DNA of 64,000 nucleotides from Notolepis coatsorum (taxonomy: Eukaryota > Chordata > Actinopteri > Aulopiformes > Paralepididae): the NCBI GenBank assembly GCA_963971535.1, contig OZ020599.1, forward strand, positions 98,232,356-98,296,355, written 5' to 3'. This document shows positions 55,701 through 61,700 of this stretch, in pieces. The notes beneath the pieces are model-generated. The model had not been told where the DNA came from, did not search any database, and saw only the letters and a program-made list of their open reading frames with translations. Both the position numbers and the translations under genes were made by a program. Numbering within the stretch: the first letter of the stretch is position 1; every line of letters starts with the position of its first letter.

Positions 55701-58700
55701 TTATTTGTGTTTATTGGACTAGTGGGGGTTTAATCAGGGGTTTATCTAGAGGGGGGTCGGAGTGGGGAGCGTCTTATTGGATCCATGACTCTAGTGGGAA
55801 ATGATAGGAAGATGACCATCCTTAGTGGATGGGGCATAGGGTGGGGATTGGAGAGTGGGTATAGGAGGGCTTATAATAGGACGGGTGGGTTAGGGTTTAG
55901 AGTAGAAGGAGGGGGGGTTGTAACTGGGGTGGTATTTTTATGTGTTTTATGTGCTGTTGTCTTATATGTGTGTAATTGTTCCTCCTTTGAACTCCTGGGA
56001 TTGACCGTCTGGGCCCGCCTGGATCAGCGCCTCTGTACTCAGCCTGGCTGCACTGGTATGTTCTCTACGCATTTAGACAAACTCGACCATAGCTAAACTG
56101 AATATCTTAATTTGGAACGCAGGAGGTCTTAACGCCCCACACAAGCGTGCCAGTGTCCTTTGGTTATTGAAGAGAAGAAATATTGACATTGCTCTCCTTA
56201 GTGAGACGCATTTATTGGTGGGTGATGTGTCAAGGCTAGCAAATCGACAATATCACGTTATCTCCTCATCCTCAGCCGATGATAAGACGAAAGGAGTCGT
56301 CATAGTTACAAGACGTAACCTTGATATCAAAGTCCTGGATGTGTGGTCGGACACGGAGGGAAGGATTACTATAGCAAAAGTTGAGTTCTCTCATAGGAAG
56401 ATGGCAATAATAGCATTGTATGCCCCTAACACATTTGATTCAGCGTTCTATAATACAATCACGAAGAATATGTTGGAACTTACTGGATACGCTCTCATTG
56501 TGGGTGGCGATTTTAATGCGTGCTGGGATGCGGAGATGGATAGGTCCGGATCCTCTGAAACAAGCGACCAAAAACGGTCCTCTAAGGCCCTCAGGATGTG
56601 GGCCCAGGACACTGGGCTCGCAGACCTATGGCGCTTATCCAATCCCACCCTCAAGGATTACTCTCACCTGTCTGCCAGACACAAAACCTTCTCTCGAATA
56701 GACTATGCATTCGCATCCCCTAATTTGTTTGATAGTTTCGACGTCTCATTGGTTCCCCTGGCTCTCTCGGACCACAAGGGGATTTTCCTTGTGGCAACCT
56801 TTGGCAGGCTCTCCACGAGAGCTCCCAGGTGGCGTTTTAACTCAACCTTATTAAAGAACGATGATTTCTGTTCTGAGTTCAGGGGTAAACTAGCTGAATT
56901 CTTGCAGATCAATGTTGGCACAGTCGATGACCCCAGGGTCCTATGGAACGCATTGAAAGGATTTATCAGGGGTCATGTCACACTTTTCGCCTCCAACTTA
57001 CGTAAATCCCGGTAAAAAAAACTAGAAGGACTGGAAACATTATATGCGGATCTATACGCATCTTTGCAAACTAACTATAGTGATCGACTAAACACACAAC
57101 GTAAGATAGTCAAGAAGGAAATAAACTCCATACTTAAACAACAGTCTGAGTTCTTGATACATAGGACAAGGCAAAATTACTACTTTCACGGCTCCAGGCC
57201 TAGCCATCTATTGGCAATGAAAATACGCTCGAATGATCATTTCTCGGATATCCCCTCGATCAAGACGCGACAGGGTACAATCACTACTGATTCGAAAAGG
57301 ATCAACGACACTTTTAAAGAGTTTTACTCGCAGTTATATAGCTCAGAGGTTAATCTCGACGACTCTAAATTTGAATTGTTCTTTGGCGGGCTTGAGATAC
57401 CCCACATTTCTGAGGAAGAGGCCAAGGAACTGGGGAAACCGATCACTCTTATGGAGTTGAGGGAGACGATTGCTGAAATGCAGAGGGGCAAGGCACCAGG
57501 CTGGGATGGTATTCCACCCGAGGTGTATTTAGCTTTTTGGGACCAACTGGGTCCATTGATGCTCGATATGATCACTTATGCTATCGAGCAAGGGGAGTTC
57601 TCAAGAGATGTCAACATGGCGTTGATTTCCTTACTTCTCAAGAAGGACAAAGATCCCAATGATTGTGGTAGCTATAGGCCCTTGAGTCTTCTCTGGGCCG
57701 ATTTAAAAGTGTTTGCCAAGGTGCTGGCCCGCCGCCTGCAGAGATTTATGACGGTATTGGTACACTGCGATCAAACTGGTTTTATCCCGGGGCGTCTGGC
57801 TACAGATAATCTTAGGAGGCTGTTGCATGTAATCGATAACAGTAAAGACAATACAACTCCGTCCACAGTTCTGTCTTTGGATGCCATGAAGGCGTTTGAC
57901 AGACTTGAGTGGTCATACCTGTGGAAGGTACTTGAGGTCATGGGTCTTGGGAAGAGTTTTATTCATATGATTAAAGTCCTGTATGCCTCGCCGTCTGCGA
58001 TGATACTGGCAAAAATTGTTCCACACTCTTTCCAGTCTCCAGATCTTCTAGACAGGGTTGTCCTCTGAGCCCAGGACTGTTCGCGCTTTCCCTCGAACCT
58101 TTGGCCCAATTTATTAGGCAATCGGAGGACATCGTCCCCATAATGGTCAATAATACTCCACACAAAATTGCTCTCTATGCGGATGACCTGCTGATTTTCA
58201 TGGACGACCCCTCCCGGTCGGCCACAAAATTATTGAGAATAATCGACGACTTTGGTAAAATGTCAGGCTTTAAGATTAACTGGAACAAATCAGCCTGCCT
58301 ACCTCTTAATGAGCTGGCCAAGGCGGTACGACTACCAGCTGATATCCCCATAGTAGAACATTTTAAATACTTGGGCATAGAGATATTCCCCACGCTGAAC
58401 CAAACTACTAAGTACAACTTCACGGGTACTTATGATAAAATACGCCAGGATCTAGACAGGTAGTCGCCCCTTCCTAACTCCTTACAAGCCCGGGCTTCCA
58501 TAATCAAAATGAACGTCCTGCCTAGGATAAATTTTGTTAGCTCAATGCTCCCCCTGCCCCCTCCAATAGACCACTGGCGCAAGGTACAATCGATGGTATC
58601 TAAGTTTATCTGGAATAACAAACGCCCGAGAATCAAAAGGGCTACTACTCAACGTAGAAAACAAGATGGGGGCCTCGCAATCCCTGATTTTAAGCTTTAT

Positions 58701-61700
58701 TTCTGGTCCTTTTCACTGAGACCTCTGATGTGCTGGCTAGACCCTGTAGAGGCTGTATCGTGGCGCTCCTTAGAAGCGGCGGCGGTCTCACCGCTAAGAT
58801 TGCAGGATGTAGTGTACTCCACTGTCTCTATTTCGAAATGCCGGCTGAGGTATGGACCGATCATAACTCACGTGATCCAAACGTGGCGTAATGTACAGAG
58901 GTCGTGTGGGGTTAAATGCCCATGGCACCTGGACTCTCCAATTTTTAATAACCAGCAATTACTTGTTGGGCACAAGCCGGTTAATATTCCTCAATGGCAA
59001 AGGAGGGGAGTGCATACTCTGGAGGATATGTATGATAAGAACGGCCTCCGTGCGTTTCAGGACTTAAGAGAATTTTATGATCTTCCCGGTGAGTCCTTCT
59101 TTCTTTACCTTCAACTAAGGTCAGCACTGAGGGCGCATGGCGTGCCGTGGGCTCAAGCTTTGCACCCACACCCCTTCCTCAGGCTCATAGTGGACAGGAC
59201 GACATCCAGAGGGTTTGTCTCAGACTTTTATACGCTCTTAATTCAATCCACGTATAAAAATGTATCATTGGATACAATCTGGCGTGTGGATATCCCGGAG
59301 TTGGACCCCGAGTTTGACTGGGATGATCTTTGGGCAAATGTGGCATTATCTTCCCGCAACCCCAATCACCAGCAAATAATTTTTTTTTATATTCATAGGA
59401 CCTATCTTACACCTAGGAAGCTATTTGCTATGGGACTGATAACCGACTCTCGGTGCACTTTGTGCTCTCAAAAGGCCACTGGCACTTATATGCATATGTA
59501 TTGGGATTGCCCACCAGTGGCCCGCTTCTGGAGGTCAATAACGGACAAACTTTCAGACCTGTGTGGCTTAACTATCCCATTCACAGCTGTTACGCTACTC
59601 CTGAACGATATAACGACACTACCTGCGTCCGTTCAACTAAAAAGGGTTGTCCTAGCGGGTGTCACAGCAGCGAAGAAGCTAATAGCAATGAGATGGAAGG
59701 AGCCTGAGAAGCTCACAGTGATTAACTGGTCCCTAACACTATTGGATGTGATTTATCTTGAGATATCCACGGCGCGGGTGATTGGGGTAGGACAGGCTGG
59801 CATTGACCTGTGGTTCGCAGCAGCTGAGAAGGTAAGGACCGTCGTGTGCGGCTGAGCGGGGTTGGGGTGCTTGATCGGGGGGGTCCGGCGGTCTCTTGGG
59901 AGGGGGAGGAGGAAATGTTTTGTCTGTCTTGTCTTTTGTCCTCTTAGAGTTTAGCTGGGGATTTAATGGGGGGGCAGCTAATTAACTATTTCTTCACTGT
60001 TTGGTCACTTTTACACGGTCTCTGTGAGTCTATGGAACACCTCTACAGGTTTTTGTTTTTTCATGAAGGTTCATTGCTCTGTTTTCTGGTCGTGTTCTCA
60101 AAAAGTGGTCCTTGTGGTGAATTGGAGATGTACGTTTTATTAATATAAGGTCACACGGCCGGGAATCGGGGCTGAACACTGGGAAAGACCATTTATTAGA
60201 TAGTACCCCTTGGATTTAGAAATTAGAAGGTTGAACTCTGTTTTCTTTTCTCTTTGTCTGTATAAATTGTTATTCTGTATTATTATTGTTTTTGTTATTT
60301 TCTTGTGGAGTTCTATGTATTGTGATTGTGTTTAATGTGTTTTGTTTCATGTGAATAATAATAAAAAAAAATTGATAAAAAAAACACTACACCATATTTG
60401 ATCTATTTTTGTCTATTTATTACTAAAAGATTTGCACTACATCTCTACCTAATTTTTTTATTTTGTACTTTAGTTTTGTATACTTTATATAGTGTTTGGT
60501 CTTTATTCTTTTTACAATTTTTTTTACCGTATGAAGCACAATCTCAGGCGGCTCATACAGAATCAAGCATTTCACTGTAATTTACATGTACTTTATATAT
60601 GTGACAAATAAAACACTTGAACATCCAGACGCGTCTCCTCCTCCTCACCTTGAGCAGTGCGGCGTCCAGGCGGATGTCCACATGCTCCTCCGTCTTGCTG
60701 CTGTCCTGCAGGTGGTAGAAGGCCTTCACCTGGTCCAGGGTGCGCAGCAGGCCTCTGGAGAACTGGTTGATCCACAGCGCGCTGGCGGGGTCCAGGCACA
60801 GCTGGAGGCTGTTCACCTGGCCGTACAGGTTGGAGGTGGGCACTGGGAGGAGGGAGGGAGCGCAGAGGGGAGGAGGGAGGGAGGGCAGAGGGGAGGAGGG
60901 AGGGAGCGCAGAGGGGAGGAGGGAGGGAGCGCAGAGGGGAGGAGGGAGGGAGGGCAGAGGGGAGGAGGGAGGGAGCGCAGAGGGGAGGAGGGAGGGAGGG
61001 CAGAGGGGAGGAGGGAGGGAGCGCAGAGGGGAGGAGGGAGGGAGGGCAGAGGGGAGGAGGGAGGGAGGGCAGAGGGGAGGAGGGAGGGAGCGCAGAGGGG
61101 AGGAGGGAGGGAGGGCAGAGGGGAGGAGGGAGGGAGCGCAGAGGGGAGGAGGGAGGGAGGGCAGAGGGGAGGAGGGAGGGAGGGCAGAGGGGAGGAGGGA
61201 GGGAGCGCAGAGGGGAGGAGGGAGGGAGCGCAGAGGGGAGGAGGGAGGGAGCGCAGAGGGGAGGAGGGAGGGAGGGCAGAGGGGAGGAGGGAGGGAGGGC
61301 AGAGGGGAGGAGGGAGGGAGCGCAGAGGGGAGGAGGGAGGGAGGGCAGAGGGGAGGAGGGAGGGAGGGCAGAGGGGAGGAGGGAGGGAGCGCAGAGGGGA
61401 GGAGGGAGGGAGCGCAGAGGGGAGGAGGGAGGGAGGGCAGAGGGGAGGAGGAGGGAGCGCAGAGGGGAGGAGGGAGGGAGCGCAGAGGGGAGGAGGGAGG
61501 GAGCGCAGAGGGGAGGAGGGAGAGAGCGCAGAGGGGAGGAGGGAGGGAGGGCAGAGGGGAGGAGGGAGGGAGCGCAGAGGGGAGGAGGGAGGGAGCGCAG
61601 AGGGGAGGAGGGAGGGAGCACAGAGGGGAGGAGGGAGGGAGCGCAGAGGGGAGGAGGGAGGGAGCGCAGAGGGGAGGAGGGAGGGAGCGCAGAGGGGAGG

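Larger units (their letters stand above)
53294..60399 (+). mobile_element. Full-length L1-clade LINE with 17-bp target duplication
   Basis: The element at 53311-60382 (7.07 kb) is bounded by AACACTACACCATATTT at 53294-53310 and 60383-60399. It starts GGCGGAGCTGAGCG and ends in an A-rich tail (AATAATAATAAAAAAAAATT). It contains ORF1 (coiled coil plus RRM), an approximately 1.8 kb inter-ORF region with an internal duplication, ORF2 (endonuclease, RT, zinc knuckle), and a 3' region holding a TTAA MITE relative. It lies antisense in a BLTP3A intron. Multiple stops and shifts show it is inactive now. Confidence 0.92.
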
